In this document: piece after piece, positions 40,908 to 54,173 of the stretch
How positions within the stretch are numbered: the stretch's first letter is position 1
How the letters are laid out: each line of letters begins with the position of its first letter
Assembly: GCF_002206625.1 (NCBI RefSeq)
Contig: NZ_NGUP01000001.1
Span: 186,001 to 250,000 of the forward strand
Direction of reading: 5' to 3'
Length of the DNA: 64,000 nt
From: Polynucleobacter campilacus
GTDB taxonomy: Bacteria; Pseudomonadota; Gammaproteobacteria; Burkholderiales; Burkholderiaceae
Position numbers and translations under genes: made by a program
The notes under the pieces: generated by a model
Database searches by the model: none
Told to the model about the DNA's origin: nothing
What the model saw: the letters and a program-made list of their open reading frames with translations, nothing else

Positions 40908-41735
40908 CTAGCCCAGAATTGTTTTATCTGATTTCATGGCTTGTAATACCGTGGTTGCAATCTCTTCAATCGATTTACTCGTGGTTAAAACCCAGGGGAT
41001 AGATTGTTTTTTCATCATTGCAGTCGCTTCATTAATTTCGTAGCGGCAGTTTTCTAGTTTGGCGTAATTACTACCTGGACGTCGTTCGTTACGAATTTCT
41101 GAAAGCCGCTCAGCATCAATCATGAGGCCAAAAATCTTTTGGCGATAGGGCATCAAGTCCTTAGGCAGCTGCCCTCGCTCAAAGTCTTCTGGAATCAGCG
41201 GGTAGTTTGCTGCCTTCAACCCATACTGCATTGCTAAGTAAAGACTAGTTGGGGTTTTGCCAACTCGCGAAATACCAACCAATATGACATCAGCCTCAAT
41301 CAAATTTTGATTCGATTGCCCATCATCGTGAGCCAAAGAGTAATTGATAGCTTCGATACGGTTCTTGTAAGCCTCGGTATCTGCATTGTGATGCAGGCGG
41401 TTCATGGCGTGGGTAGATTTCATCCCAAGCGCATCCTCTAGCGGTGCCACAAAGGTTTGAAACATATCCAAAATAAGGCCGTTGGCTTTGCTCACAATGT
41501 GATTGAGTTCAGGGTTCACCAAAGTGGTGAACACAATGGGCTGAACCCTATATTTCTCAAATGCCTGATTGATGTTGCTGACGGCCTCATGAGCCTTATC
41601 GACGCTATCCACAAAAGGAATGCGGATGTGCTTAAAAGTGGCCTCAAATTGAGCCAGAATTGATTGGCTGAAGTTCTCGGCGGTGATGCCGGTTCCGTCA
41701 GAAACAATGAAAACGATACGGGTTTCGGTAGACAT
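40908..41735 (-). CDS. ppsR: PEP synthase regulatory protein PpsR (DUF299)
   Basis: Bifunctional kinase/pyrophosphorylase that inactivates PEP synthase by ADP-dependent phosphorylation and reactivates it by phosphorolysis. The P-loop-like GISRVGKTPTSLYLA (about residues 150-165) and the N-terminal SDGTGITAENFSQSI are diagnostic of the family. Length 275. It is divergent from ppsA, its target, across 104 bases, and this pairing is frequent in proteobacteria. Confidence 0.95.
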   Translation of the reverse strand: MSTETRIVFIVSDGTGITAENFSQSILAQFEATFKHIRIPFVDSVDKAHEAVSNINQAFEKYRVQPIVFTTLVNPELNHIVSKANGLILDMFQTFVAPLEDALGMKSTHAMNRLHHNADTEAYKNRIEAINYSLAHDDGQSNQNLIEADVILVGISRVGKTPTSLYLAMQYGLKAANYPLIPEDFERGQLPKDLMPYRQKIFGLMIDAERLSEIRNERRPGSNYAKLENCRYEINEATAMMKKQSIPWVLTTSKSIEEIATTVLQAMKSDKTILG

Positions 41736-41839
41736 GGATTTGGCCTAAAAGTCAGGGTCAGCACTACAATAGGAATTATTGAAGTATGCCCCATTTGAGT
41801 GGCTGCCTGACCAGTTTTCCTACCCTTAGAGAGTATTTT

Positions 41840-44245
41840 ATGTCCAACCAACAGCAACAAAATAGCAGTGTGGCAGATGCCTATGTTTTGCCTTTTGAGC
41901 AACTTCGTATGACTGATGTTGAATCAGTTGGCGGTAAGAATGCTTCATTGGGCGAGATGATTTCTCAATTGGCTTCCACAGGAGTGCGTGTGCCAACCGG
42001 TTTTGCGACCACCGCCTTGGCATTTCGTGATTTTCTGAAACACAATAATCTGACTGAGCGTATTCAGAAGCGTTTGGAGGGTTTAAATATTGATGATGTG
42101 CGCGCACTGGCCCAGGCTGGCGCAGAGATTCGTGAATGGATCGAAACAGCACCATTTCAGGCTAAGTTAGATGAGGAAATTCGTAAAGCTTTTGCAGTGT
42201 TGGATGATTCTGGCAAAGGCTCCTTTGCCGTACGTTCATCTGCTACTGCGGAAGACTTACCAGATGCTTCCTTTGCTGGCCAACAAGAAACATTTTTGAA
42301 CGTCGAGGGCATTGACGATGTTCTAAAGAAAATTCGTGAGGTCTTCGCTTCCCTTTACAACGATCGCGCCATCTCTTACCGGGTGCACAAGGGCTTTGCC
42401 CATGCTGAAGTAGCTTTATCTGCCGGTATTCAGCGTATGGTCCGTTCTGATTTGGGCGCGGCTGGCGTCATGTTTACCTTAGATACTGAATCTGGTTTTG
42501 AGGATGTCGTCTTTATTACCTCTAGCTACGGTTTAGGTGAGACCGTCGTGCAGGGTGCGGTGAACCCTGATGAGTTTTATGTATTTAAAACTACGCTAGC
42601 CCAAGATAAAAAAGCGATCATTCGTCGCTCTTTAGGGTCTAAGTTAATTCAGATGCAATTTGCACCTAAAGGCTCTAGCGAGAAAGTACAAACTGTGGAT
42701 GTCACCCCTGAGAAGCGCAATCGCTTTTCTTTAGAGGATACAGACATCACCGAGCTGGCTAAATACGCTGTCATTATCGAAAAGCACTACGGTCGTCCAA
42801 TGGATATCGAGTGGGGCAAAGATGGTCAAGATGGCCGTATCTATATTCTTCAGGCGCGCCCTGAGACTGTGAAGAGTCAAGCAGCTGGTCAAGTCGAGAT
42901 GCGCTACAAACTCAAAGGCAGCTCCAAAGTACTAGCTAAAGGGCGTGCAATTGGCCAGAAGATTGGTGCAGGCCCCGTCAGAATCATTCGTGATCCTAGC
43001 GAAATGGATCGTGTTCAGCCAGGCGATGTATTGGTTGCCGATATGACTGACCCGAACTGGGAGCCAGTGATGAAGCGCGCTTCTGCAATTGTGACTAACC
43101 GTGGCGGCCGTACTTGCCACGCAGCGATCATCGCACGTGAACTAGGGGTGCCTGCAGTAGTAGGCTGCGGTGATGCTACCGAGCATTTGCAAGATGGCAT
43201 GATGGTGACCGTTTCTTGTTCTGAGGGTGATGAGGGTCATATTTATGATGGCTTGATCGAAACCGAAGTCACCGAGATATCTCGGGGTGTATTGCCAGAG
43301 ATTCCAGTGAAGATCACGATGAACATTGGCAATCCTCAGTTGGCATTTGATTTCTGCCAAATCCCCAATGCAGGCGTAGGCCTTGCCCGTCTTGAATTCA
43401 TTATCAATAACTATATTGGCGTACATCCACGTGCTGTATTGGAGTACCCCAATATTGATCCAGAGCTCAAACGTGCAGTAGAGAGCGTGGCTCGCGGTTA
43501 CGCCAGCCCACGTCAGTTTTATGAAGATAAATTAGTTGAAGGAGTGGCAACGATTGCAGCCGCTTTTTATCCAAAACCCGTGATCGTTCGTTTATCCGAT
43601 TTCAAATCGAATGAGTACAAGAAGTTAATTGGTGGTTCACGCTATGAGCCGGATGAAGAAAATCCAATGCTAGGTTTCCGCGGCGCATCACGCTATGTAT
43701 CTGCAGATTTTGGCGAAGCCTTTGCACTTGAGTGCGCAGCGATGAAGCGTGTGCGTGAAGAGATGGGGCTTGATAACGTCGAGATCATGATTCCGTTTGT
43801 ACGTACCATTAATCAAGCTAAGCGCGTGATTGAGATGATGGAGAAGCTTGGTCTGAAGCGCGGAGTCAATGGCTTGCGCCTCATCATGATGTGCGAGATT
43901 CCTTCGAATGCAATTTTGGCTGATCAGTTCTTAGAGTATTTCGATGGCTTCTCGATTGGCTCTAACGATATGACGCAGTTAACACTAGGACTAGATCGCG
44001 ACTCTGGCATGGAATTACTTGCGATTGACTTTGATGAGCGTGATCCAGCAGTGGAGTTCATGATTGCGCGCTCTATTGATGCTTGTCGCAAACAAAACAA
44101 GTATGTTGGTATCTGTGGTCAGGGCCCATCAGATCACCCAGACTTTGCACGCTGGTTAGTGGAGAAAGGGATTACTTCTATCTCATTGAATCCAGATAGC
44201 GTTGTGGAAACTTGGGAGATGTTGGGAAAGAGTTTAAAAGCCTAA
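41840..44245 (+). CDS. ppsA: Phosphoenolpyruvate synthase
   Basis: Converts pyruvate and ATP to PEP, AMP and phosphate, allowing gluconeogenesis from three-carbon acids. The N-terminal ATP-binding domain has [10 protein letters not shown] and [20 protein letters not shown]. The swivelling domain carries catalytic His427 in [15 protein letters not shown], and the C-terminal PEP-binding domain ends with [10 protein letters not shown]. The frame is open from 41786, but the ATG at 41840 gives 801 residues with the usual N-terminal length; E. coli has 792. Confidence 0.97.
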   Translation: MSNQQQQNSSVADAYVLPFEQLRMTDVESVGGKNASLGEMISQLASTGVRVPTGFATTALAFRDFLKHNNLTERIQKRLEGLNIDDVRALAQAGAEIREWIETAPFQAKLDEEIRKAFAVLDDSGKGSFAVRSSATAEDLPDASFAGQQETFLNVEGIDDVLKKIREVFASLYNDRAISYRVHKGFAHAEVALSAGIQRMVRSDLGAAGVMFTLDTESGFEDVVFITSSYGLGETVVQGAVNPDEFYVFKTTLAQDKKAIIRRSLGSKLIQMQFAPKGSSEKVQTVDVTPEKRNRFSLEDTDITELAKYAVIIEKHYGRPMDIEWGKDGQDGRIYILQARPETVKSQAAGQVEMRYKLKGSSKVLAKGRAIGQKIGAGPVRIIRDPSEMDRVQPGDVLVADMTDPNWEPVMKRASAIVTNRGGRTCHAAIIARELGVPAVVGCGDATEHLQDGMMVTVSCSEGDEGHIYDGLIETEVTEISRGVLPEIPVKITMNIGNPQLAFDFCQIPNAGVGLARLEFIINNYIGVHPRAVLEYPNIDPELKRAVESVARGYASPRQFYEDKLVEGVATIAAAFYPKPVIVRLSDFKSNEYKKLIGGSRYEPDEENPMLGFRGASRYVSADFGEAFALECAAMKRVREEMGLDNVEIMIPFVRTINQAKRVIEMMEKLGLKRGVNGLRLIMMCEIPSNAILADQFLEYFDGFSIGSNDMTQLTLGLDRDSGMELLAIDFDERDPAVEFMIARSIDACRKQNKYVGICGQGPSDHPDFARWLVEKGITSISLNPDSVVETWEMLGKSLKA

Positions 44246-44264
44246 ATTACTCAAGCAGCACATC

Positions 44265-44296
44265 AAAAGGCCTAGATTGAATCTAGGCCTTTTTTC
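44265..44296. terminator. Bidirectional terminator between ppsA and smpB
   Basis: A perfect 13-base-pair stem (44265-44277 with 44281-44293) with a three-base loop, followed by a run of T on the plus strand. It sits between two convergent genes, so it may end both transcripts; the minus-strand T run is shorter. Confidence 0.88.
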
Positions 44297-44305
44297 TTAG
44301 AAGTA

Positions 44306-44758
44306 CTAGGCATTCAAATCGCCTCTAGCAATGCGACCTTTTTGCACTTCCCATTCACGCTCTTTGGTGGCAGCACGTTTGTCATGCTGTTTTTTACCTC
44401 GAGCTAGCCCAATCTCACACTTCACATTACCTTTGGAAAAATGCAGGTTTAGGGGTACTAAGGTGTAACCCTTTTGCTCTACCTTGCCGATGAGCTTACG
44501 AATCTCAATGGCATTGAGCAGGAGTTTTCTGGTACGGGTGCTATCAGGAACAATATGGGTGGAAGCAGAAAGCAGGGGGGTGATATGGCAGCCGATCAGG
44601 AAAAGCTCCGCCTGGCGAATGACGACATACGCTTCTTTGATGTGCGCGCGACCAGCGCGGATGGCTTTGACTTCCCAGCCCTCCAGCACAAGTCCGGCCT
44701 CAAAGCGTTCCTCGATAAAATAATCGAAGAAAGCTTTTTTGTTATCGACGATACTCAT
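44306..44758 (-). CDS. smpB: SsrA-binding protein SmpB
   Basis: Binds tmRNA and brings it to stalled ribosomes for trans-translation. The family pattern is clear: [24 protein letters not shown] at the N-terminus (start of a longer block; key residues E, G and W), then the central beta-barrel and a C-terminal basic tail with [15 protein letters not shown]. Length 150. The tmRNA gene itself is not in the window. Its start codon is only 25 bases from the divergent ratA-like gene. Confidence 0.97.
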   Translation of the reverse strand: MSIVDNKKAFFDYFIEERFEAGLVLEGWEVKAIRAGRAHIKEAYVVIRQAELFLIGCHITPLLSASTHIVPDSTRTRKLLLNAIEIRKLIGKVEQKGYTLVPLNLHFSKGNVKCEIGLARGKKQHDKRAATKEREWEVQKGRIARGDLNA

Positions 44759-44783
44759 AGTTATTTAGCTTCCAAGATCGATT

Positions 44784-45215
44784 ATGGCAGACGTCTACAA
44801 GACCGTTTTAATTGGGCAATCAGCCGACCGGATGTATGGCTTGGTAACCGATGTGGCGAAATATCCCGAGTTTTTGCCTTGGTGTGGCGGGGTGGAGATT
44901 TTTGAGCAAACTGAGACGGTCCTGGACGCCAAAATTAATATTCATTTCAAGGGTATTAACCAATTTTTTCATACCCGCAATATCAACCACCGCCCAGAAA
45001 CCATTGATATGGTCTTTGTGGATGGACCTTTTAAGCATTTTTCGGGGCAGTGGAATTTCATCCCTTTGCGAGAAGATGCCTGTAAGGTGGAATTTAAGCT
45101 TCACTGGGAATTTAAGAGTGCCATTCTCGATAAGATTATTGGCCCTGTTTTTAGCCATATTGCTGGCACTTTTGTCGATTGTTTTGTGAAAAGAGCTGAG
45201 GATCTGGATGGCTAG
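44784..45215 (+). CDS. ratA: RatA / Coq10-like START-domain protein
   Basis: A 143-residue protein of the polyketide cyclase/START fold, with the N-terminal DVAKYPEFLPWCGG and the C-terminal pattern of a hydrophobic ligand pocket. The E. coli member was named RatA as a ribosome association toxin, while eukaryotic Coq10 binds ubiquinone and helps respiration; both belong to this family and the true role is unsettled. Its order smpB / ratA / rnfH-like is common in proteobacteria. It overlaps the next gene by eight bases. Confidence 0.88.
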   Translation: MADVYKTVLIGQSADRMYGLVTDVAKYPEFLPWCGGVEIFEQTETVLDAKINIHFKGINQFFHTRNINHRPETIDMVFVDGPFKHFSGQWNFIPLREDACKVEFKLHWEFKSAILDKIIGPVFSHIAGTFVDCFVKRAEDLDG

Positions 45216-45558
45216 CCGCAGATTAGATCTTTTACTCTGCGATGCCAGAAAGGGTGACCCTGTTCTGAGCCCGTTCCAATTTATTCTTGAGGAGGGTGAG
45301 CTTGCTACGGTGGGCTTAGCCTTGGTAAGGGCAGGTATTGCCACAGGTCAAGATGACCCACTCCTAGGCAGAAAAGGCTGTTTTGGGGTCTTTGGCAAGC
45401 GTAAAGATTGGGACAGCCCCATTTACTCTGGTGATCGTTTGGAGCTGTATTCCCCCCTGTTAATTGACCCTAAAAGCGTCCGCCGTAAGAAGGCTAACCA
45501 GAATCAGGACGCCAAATTCCAGGCTGCCGCTGCTAAAAGAAAGGCTAGGAGGCTATAA
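45208..45558 (+). CDS. RnfH-family protein
   Basis: A 116-residue protein with a beta-grasp, ubiquitin-like fold. The visible landmarks are VGLALVRAGIA near residue 40 and the GDRLELYSPLLIDPKSVRRKKA segment, in which the LYRPL-like motif is typical of RnfH. In other bacteria it is often found next to ratA. The C-terminal tail is strongly basic. Function is unknown despite the name. It begins within the last eight bases of ratA, so the two are translated together. Confidence 0.82.
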   Translation: MASRRLDLLLCDARKGDPVLSPFQFILEEGELATVGLALVRAGIATGQDDPLLGRKGCFGVFGKRKDWDSPIYSGDRLELYSPLLIDPKSVRRKKANQNQDAKFQAAAAKRKARRL

Positions 45559-45575
45559 TCTGTTTTTGTGACTAG

Positions 45576-47048
<1,473 letters not shown>

Positions 47049-47061
47049 GGCTGTTTCTTTC

Positions 47062-48669
47062 GTGCACGACAAAATACTGATTCTCGACTTTGGTTCACAA
47101 GTAACCCAATTAATTGCTAGACGTGCACGTGATGCACGAGTCTATTCAGAGATCCATTCCTACGACTGTGATCCAGAATTCATTCGTAAATTTATTCAAG
47201 AGCAGGGCGGTAAGGGAATCATTCTCTCGGGCGGCCCTAGCTCAGTAACAGAAGCTGGCAGCCCACGCGCACCACAAATTGTTTTTGAACTAGGCGTCCC
47301 TGTTCTTGGTATTTGCTATGGCATGCAAACCATGGCAACCCAATTGGGTGGTGCTGTAGCCTCTGCTGAGTCATTAGGTAAGGCACGTGAGTTTGGCTAT
47401 TCTGAGGTTCGTGCTCATGGCCACACCAATCTCCTCAAAGGTATTCAGGATTTCTCTACTAGTGAAGGTCATGGCATCCTCAAAGTTTGGATGAGCCATG
47501 GCGATTCGGTAACGACCTTGCCACCTTCATTTAAGTTAATGGCTTCTACTGAGTCTTGTCCTATTGCGGGTATGGCAGACGAAGAGCGCCGCTTCTATGC
47601 ATTTCAGTTCCATCCAGAAGTGACGCATACCATCCAAGGCACTGCAATCATTGAGCGTTTTGTGCATGAGATTTGCAAATGCAAGCCAGATTGGGTGATG
47701 GGCGATTACATTGCTGAAGCTGTTGAAAATATTCGTAAGCAGGTTGGAGATGATGAAGTCATCCTGGGCTTATCTGGTGGCGTTGACTCTAGCGTTGCTG
47801 CTGCCCTCATTCATCGCGCCATTGGTGATCAACTCACTTGTGTTTTTGTAGATCATGGCCTGCTTCGTTTGAACGAAGGCGACATGGTAATGGAAATGTT
47901 TGCCCGCAATCTTGGCGTTAAAGTGATCCGCGTGGATGCCAAAGATACCTTCATGGGTCAATTGGCCGGTGCTTCTGATCCTGAAGCGAAGCGCAAGATT
48001 ATCGGTAAAGAGTTTGTAGAAATTTTCCAGACTGAGTCTGGCAAGATTGAGAATGCCAAGTGGTTAGCTCAAGGAACAATTTATCCAGATGTAATTGAGT
48101 CTGCTGGCAAAGGTAAAAAAGGCGCGCATACGATTAAGAGTCACCATAACGTGGGAGGCTTGCCAGAAGATATGCATCTGAAGTTATTAGAGCCGTTACG
48201 TGAACTTTTTAAAGATGAGGTTCGTGAGCTCGGCGTTGCTTTAGGTCTACCAAGAGAGATGGTCTATCGCCATCCATTCCCTGGACCAGGTCTAGGTGTT
48301 CGCATCTTGGGGGAAGTCAAAGCAGAGTTTGCAAACTTATTGCAACGCGCTGATGCTATCTTTATTGAAGAGTTACGCAACACGATTGATGAAGCCAGTC
48401 AAAAGTCTTGGTATGACTTAACCAGTCAGGCCTTTGCAGTATTTCTCCCAGTCAAATCGGTTGGTGTCATGGGTGATGGCAGAACCTATGAATATGTCGT
48501 GGCGTTGAGGGCAGTGCAAACGCAAGACTTTATGACTGCCCATTGGGCACACTTACCGCATGAGTTATTGGGTAAAGTTTCGAATCGCATTATCAATGAA
48601 GTGCGTGGTATCAATCGAGTGGTTTATGACATTAGTGGAAAACCGCCTGCAACGATTGAGTGGGAATAA
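47062..48669 (+). CDS. guaA: GMP synthase (glutamine-hydrolysing)
   Basis: Amidates XMP to GMP. The N-terminal glutaminase (class I amidotransferase) has the catalytic Cys in GICYGMQ, with His and Glu in [10 protein letters not shown]. The ATP-pyrophosphatase domain carries [11 protein letters not shown] near residue 235, and the C-terminal dimerisation domain ends with KPPATIEWE. The frame is open from 47041 (TTG, overlapping guaB), but the usual protein begins [12 protein letters not shown], so I place the start at GTG 47062, giving 535 residues. Confidence 0.96.
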   Translation: MHDKILILDFGSQVTQLIARRARDARVYSEIHSYDCDPEFIRKFIQEQGGKGIILSGGPSSVTEAGSPRAPQIVFELGVPVLGICYGMQTMATQLGGAVASAESLGKAREFGYSEVRAHGHTNLLKGIQDFSTSEGHGILKVWMSHGDSVTTLPPSFKLMASTESCPIAGMADEERRFYAFQFHPEVTHTIQGTAIIERFVHEICKCKPDWVMGDYIAEAVENIRKQVGDDEVILGLSGGVDSSVAAALIHRAIGDQLTCVFVDHGLLRLNEGDMVMEMFARNLGVKVIRVDAKDTFMGQLAGASDPEAKRKIIGKEFVEIFQTESGKIENAKWLAQGTIYPDVIESAGKGKKGAHTIKSHHNVGGLPEDMHLKLLEPLRELFKDEVRELGVALGLPREMVYRHPFPGPGLGVRILGEVKAEFANLLQRADAIFIEELRNTIDEASQKSWYDLTSQAFAVFLPVKSVGVMGDGRTYEYVVALRAVQTQDFMTAHWAHLPHELLGKVSNRIINEVRGINRVVYDISGKPPATIEWE

Positions 48670-48692
48670 TTCTTTCTAGACTTCTGTCATCA

Positions 48693-49490
48693 ATGCCAGA
48701 GCTTCGCCAAACTGCCCTTGAATTATTGGCCATCACTAATCCGGCAACCAAGGTTAACCGGGTAAAGCAATTATTTGTCCAGTATCAGCAAGAACATATC
48801 GATCTAGATACATCCAGTGTTTTGAATGCAGATGGGCTTTCACTTCCTGGACGCCCACAAAAGCCAGAGTTAGTTCCACCATTAACTGTTCCCAAAAGAA
48901 AAATGGATACGGTTGAAGGTAGGCTCTCTTTATTACATTCTCTTGCCCATATTGAATTTAATGCCATGAATCTTGCGCTAGATGCAATTTGGCGATTTGC
49001 TGATATGCCTGAACAATACTACGAGGATTGGTTAAGGGTTGCTAAGGAAGAGGCTCACCACTTTAGCTTGATTGAGAATCATCTGCAATCGGTTGGTGTT
49101 GCCTACGGAAATTTTCCTGCTCACAATAGTTTATGGGAGATGGTTGAAAGAACCTCGGATGCAGTCATCGCCAGAATGGCTTTAGTCCCCAGAACAATGG
49201 AGGCCAGAGGTTTGGATGCGGTCCCAGCCATACGAGATCGCTTTAAGCAAATTAAAGATCATGAGGTTGTCGAAATTTTAGAAACTATCTTAAGAGATGA
49301 AGTGGGACATGTGCTGATTGGTAATCGATGGTTTAATTTTTTATGTGCCAAAGAGAACGTGTCTCCAATTAAGACTTATAAAGAATTAGCTAGGGCATAC
49401 TGCGCCCCGACATTAAGAGGCCCATTTAACCTAGAGGCTCGCAAACAAGCGGGGTTCACCTCTGAAGAGTTAAGTCTGCTTGGAACATAA
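48693..49490 (+). CDS. DUF455 ferritin-like domain protein
   Basis: A four-helix-bundle protein with the di-metal pattern of ferritin-like enzymes: HSLAHIEFNAMNLALD with His and Glu near residue 90, KEEAHHFSLIENHL near 122, and DEVGHVLIGNRWF near 200. These suggest a two-iron or mixed metal centre. The biological reaction is unknown. The frame is open from 48660 inside guaA; I chose the ATG at 48693 (MPELRQTALELL), giving 265 residues. The guaA stop is only 23 bases before, so co-expression is possible. Confidence 0.83.
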   Translation: MPELRQTALELLAITNPATKVNRVKQLFVQYQQEHIDLDTSSVLNADGLSLPGRPQKPELVPPLTVPKRKMDTVEGRLSLLHSLAHIEFNAMNLALDAIWRFADMPEQYYEDWLRVAKEEAHHFSLIENHLQSVGVAYGNFPAHNSLWEMVERTSDAVIARMALVPRTMEARGLDAVPAIRDRFKQIKDHEVVEILETILRDEVGHVLIGNRWFNFLCAKENVSPIKTYKELARAYCAPTLRGPFNLEARKQAGFTSEELSLLGT

Positions 49491-49511
49491 TTAGATAAAC
49501 CTGGAGGAAAT

Positions 49512-50213
49512 ATGAATTTATCTCGTCGAACATTTATTGCATCCGCCGCCTTGGCTCCAGTTGCTTGTGGTGTACCACTTTCTTATGAGCGTGGGATTCC
49601 GATTGCAGCCCCCAAGCCAACGCCTACAGTTCGACCACCCCAGATTGGTCAAGAGTGGTCCTATATAAAAAAGGATGTTTTCAATGGTAAAACACTTGGC
49701 TTAGTTACTGAGCGCATTTCTAAGATTGGACCGAATATTGTGATTGATCGCCGCGATCAAGATGGTGGGATGCTGCCTAGTGAAATTCAAACTTCTTGGG
49801 GTATGGTTGCAACGGATACCCAATGGTCTCGTTTGCTGAACTTTAATCCTTCGCTACCCCTATGGCCACTAGAACTTTCCACTGACTGGAGTAAGCAATT
49901 TACTACCAAGTACAGTGTTGCTGGTTACTCTGACTCCCGTTTAAATTGGCAGGAATATATGAGTGTGCAGGGCTGGGAAAAAATCACCGTCCCTGCAGGA
50001 GAGTTTGTTGCGCTGCGCTTTCAGAATCTCATCAATTATGAGAGTTCAGATGCAAATAAAGTAGATTGCATTCGTAAGGAAACGGTTTGGTTTGCTCCGC
50101 AAATTGGGCGATGGGTGGCTCGTGAGGCGTCTGGCTCTTATCAAATTCAAGGCCAGATCGGTGTAACCATATTAGAGGGAGGTTACCAATGGCAGCTGAC
50201 CTCTTGCAAGTAA
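49512..50213 (+). CDS. Hypothetical lipoprotein with Tat-type signal (tandem paralogue 1)
   Basis: I do not recognise the family. The 233-residue protein starts with LSRRTFIASAALAPVAC, a twin-arginine motif followed by a lipobox-like end, so it may be exported folded through Tat and lipid-anchored at Cys19. The mature part shares its plan with the following gene: GQEW, VTER, EIQ..WG, PLWP, PAG.F and VWFAP.IGRWV in the same order. GGAGG precedes the ATG. The stop overlaps the ATG of the paralogue by one base, so the two are made together. Confidence 0.7.
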   Translation: MNLSRRTFIASAALAPVACGVPLSYERGIPIAAPKPTPTVRPPQIGQEWSYIKKDVFNGKTLGLVTERISKIGPNIVIDRRDQDGGMLPSEIQTSWGMVATDTQWSRLLNFNPSLPLWPLELSTDWSKQFTTKYSVAGYSDSRLNWQEYMSVQGWEKITVPAGEFVALRFQNLINYESSDANKVDCIRKETVWFAPQIGRWVAREASGSYQIQGQIGVTILEGGYQWQLTSCK

Positions 50214-50926
50214 TGAAAATAAATCGCTGCCGAGTATTTTTACTTGTAGCCCTACCTATTATTTTGGCGGGGTGTATTTCCGCGCAACCTTTTCCTCAGG
50301 GTGTAAATGTAGCGCAACCCGCATCCCCACCTGCCGTTAGGGCGCCTAAGGTTGGGCAAGAGTGGGTCTATCAGGTTCGCAATGTTTTTAATCAAGAAAT
50401 TGTTGATACCGTTACCGAGAGGGTTGTCTCGGTTGGTAGTGAAATTCGTATTGCAAGGTCTGGAGTTAAGACCGGCCAACTTCCAGATGAAATCCAATCA
50501 CCTTGGGGTTTCATTTTGCAAGATCCTCACTGGAGTCCTCCGCAGTTATTTCAACAGCCAATTCCTCTTTGGCCAGAGCAACTTCAAGTAGGTTCTTCAC
50601 GGTTTTACAAAACCCAGTATCAAGTACTTAACTATCCCGATGCTAGCTATTACTGGGGGCTAAGCATGGCCACGCTTGCATGGGAGCAAATCCAGTCTCC
50701 CGCTGGAAAGTTTCTCACCATTCACTATCACAATGAGATGCCTTATTTTGCGAGTAATGACCTTTTTAGGCTTCAAAGTGTGCGCGAAGAGAATGTATGG
50801 TTTGCACCTGAAATTGGTCGCTGGGTCATACGCAGAGGTAGTGGGCGCTACATTACAGCTGGCGTCTATTGGCCTAACGCTTATTGGGAAGATTATCTTC
50901 AGTGGGAGCTAGTCTCCTGGAAGTAG
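50213..50926 (+). CDS. Hypothetical lipoprotein with Sec-type signal (tandem paralogue 2)
   Basis: Second copy of the pair. A classical signal peptide ends in the lipobox LAGC (Cys about residue 21). The mature part follows the same motif order as its neighbour (GQEWVY, VTERV, DEIQSPWG, PLWPEQL, SPAGKF, VWFAPEIGRWVIRR). The frame is open from 50189, but the ATG at 50213 overlaps the stop of the first copy (TAATG) and gives a normal signal peptide and 237 residues. Function unknown; Trp and aromatic residues are frequent, suggesting a beta-rich periplasmic domain. Confidence 0.7.
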   Translation: MKINRCRVFLLVALPIILAGCISAQPFPQGVNVAQPASPPAVRAPKVGQEWVYQVRNVFNQEIVDTVTERVVSVGSEIRIARSGVKTGQLPDEIQSPWGFILQDPHWSPPQLFQQPIPLWPEQLQVGSSRFYKTQYQVLNYPDASYYWGLSMATLAWEQIQSPAGKFLTIHYHNEMPYFASNDLFRLQSVREENVWFAPEIGRWVIRRGSGRYITAGVYWPNAYWEDYLQWELVSWK

Positions 50927-50950
50927 TAATGCGCTTAAAATAGGCTCATT

Positions 50951-51604
50951 GTGTATACCGTTAAAGAACTCTTTCCTACTCTTCAGGGTGAAGGCGCCCA
51001 TGCTGGACGAGCTGCTGTTTTTTGCCGCTTTGCTGGTTGTAATTTATGGAGTGGTCGTGAAGAGGATCGTGCAACTGCTACCTGTAAATTTTGTGATACC
51101 GATTTTGTAGGTAGTGATGGTGATGGTGGCGGAAAGTTTGAAACTGCTCAAGATTTGGTGAATGCTATTGAGTCTTCATGGACAAGTACTTCAGCAGGGC
51201 CACAACAGCGCTATGTAGTTCTCACGGGTGGTGAACCGCTGTTGCAGCTAGATGAAGAGCTTATTGAAAAGCTTCATCAAAAAGGTTTCGAGATTGCGAT
51301 TGAAACAAATGGCACTATCAAAGTCCCTAAGGGTGTCGATTGGGTATGTGTCAGTCCCAAAGCAGGCTCTGATTTAATTGTTCTCCAAGCGAATGAGCTC
51401 AAGTTAGTAATACCTCAAGAGGGGCATGATTCTCTGGAGAAGTTATTGGCACGTTTTGAGAAGATGGATTATCGCAATCGCTTCTTGCAGCCAATGGATG
51501 GAGCAAACCTTAAAATCAATACTGAATTAGCTATCAGTCTGTGCCAAAAACGCCCACTTTGGAGATTAAGTCTCCAATCCCATAAACTCATCGGTATTAG
51601 ATAA
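50951..51604 (+). CDS. queE: 7-carboxy-7-deazaguanine synthase QueE
   Basis: Radical-SAM enzyme that contracts the ring of 6-carboxytetrahydropterin to 7-carboxy-7-deazaguanine in queuosine synthesis. The iron-sulphur Cys follow the CX14CX2C spacing characteristic of one QueE subtype: C30, C45 and C48 (AGCNLWSG then CKFCDTDF), rather than CxxxCxxC. TGGEPLLQ near 95 binds SAM. Length 217. The start is GTG at 50951. queD, the preceding enzyme, follows directly. Confidence 0.95.
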   Translation: MYTVKELFPTLQGEGAHAGRAAVFCRFAGCNLWSGREEDRATATCKFCDTDFVGSDGDGGGKFETAQDLVNAIESSWTSTSAGPQQRYVVLTGGEPLLQLDEELIEKLHQKGFEIAIETNGTIKVPKGVDWVCVSPKAGSDLIVLQANELKLVIPQEGHDSLEKLLARFEKMDYRNRFLQPMDGANLKINTELAISLCQKRPLWRLSLQSHKLIGIR

Positions 51605-51653
51605 AGTATTCGATAATCTGGCTAAGTCCAGTAGTGCTACTCATGAGATCTAA

Positions 51654-53517
<1,864 letters not shown>

Positions 53518-54153
53518 ATGCGATTAAAGCAGTTTCTAGTGAGAATTATTCTGCTTGTGATTACGCTGACTTTTACGGGAGCAGTAATGGCAACTGAAGA
53601 ACCGCAATTTACCGTCCTAGAAAAAACACCCCCTTTTGAGCTGAGATCCTATGCGCCCATGATTTTGGCTGAGGTGAAGGTAGAGGGTGATTTGGAGGAG
53701 GCCTCCGGCCAAGGTTTTCGTCTCATTGCGGCCTATATCTTTGGACAGAACCAAGTGAGCGAGAAGATTGCCATGACGACACCAGTGGCAATTGAAGAGC
53801 AGGCACCCAAAAGCGCCAAGATTGCGATGACTTCTCCAGTCAGCATTGAATCAAATGCTGGCCAATGGATTGTTTCATTTGTGATGCCCGCTCAATACAC
53901 TATGGAAAACTTGCCAAAGCCCCTGAACTCTAAGGTGCAGATTCGACAGATTCCTGCAGTAAAGCGAGCAGTGATTAGCTTTTCTGGTTTTTATAATGCA
54001 AATAAAGTCGCCGAAAGAACTCTAGAGCTAGAGGAGTGGATGAAGACTAAAAATCTTCAGGTAGCCAGTGCGCCAAAGTTTGCACGCTATAACCCGCCTT
54101 GGACGCTACCATTTATGCGCCGAAATGAAATTATGATCGATGTGCGGGACTAG
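53518..54153 (+). CDS. SOUL heme-binding family protein, exported
   Basis: A 211-residue protein with an N-terminal signal sequence (about 1-25, cleaved after VMA) followed by the SOUL domain: FTVLEKTPPFELRSYAP, then KIAMTTPV, repeated as KIAMTSPV, and the C-terminal ARYNPPWTLPFMRRNE. Eukaryotic members bind heme; in bacteria the role is not settled. It begins directly after the LD-carboxypeptidase stop. Whether it binds heme here is unknown, as no obvious axial His is seen. Confidence 0.88.
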   Translation: MRLKQFLVRIILLVITLTFTGAVMATEEPQFTVLEKTPPFELRSYAPMILAEVKVEGDLEEASGQGFRLIAAYIFGQNQVSEKIAMTTPVAIEEQAPKSAKIAMTSPVSIESNAGQWIVSFVMPAQYTMENLPKPLNSKVQIRQIPAVKRAVISFSGFYNANKVAERTLELEEWMKTKNLQVASAPKFARYNPPWTLPFMRRNEIMIDVRD

Positions 54154-54173
54154 AAACTGTTGAAGTGAATTAC

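Noticed and set aside
44474..44905. Plus-strand open frame across smpB and ratA
   Set aside because: Antisense to SmpB and out of frame with RatA, both secure; no recognisable domain.
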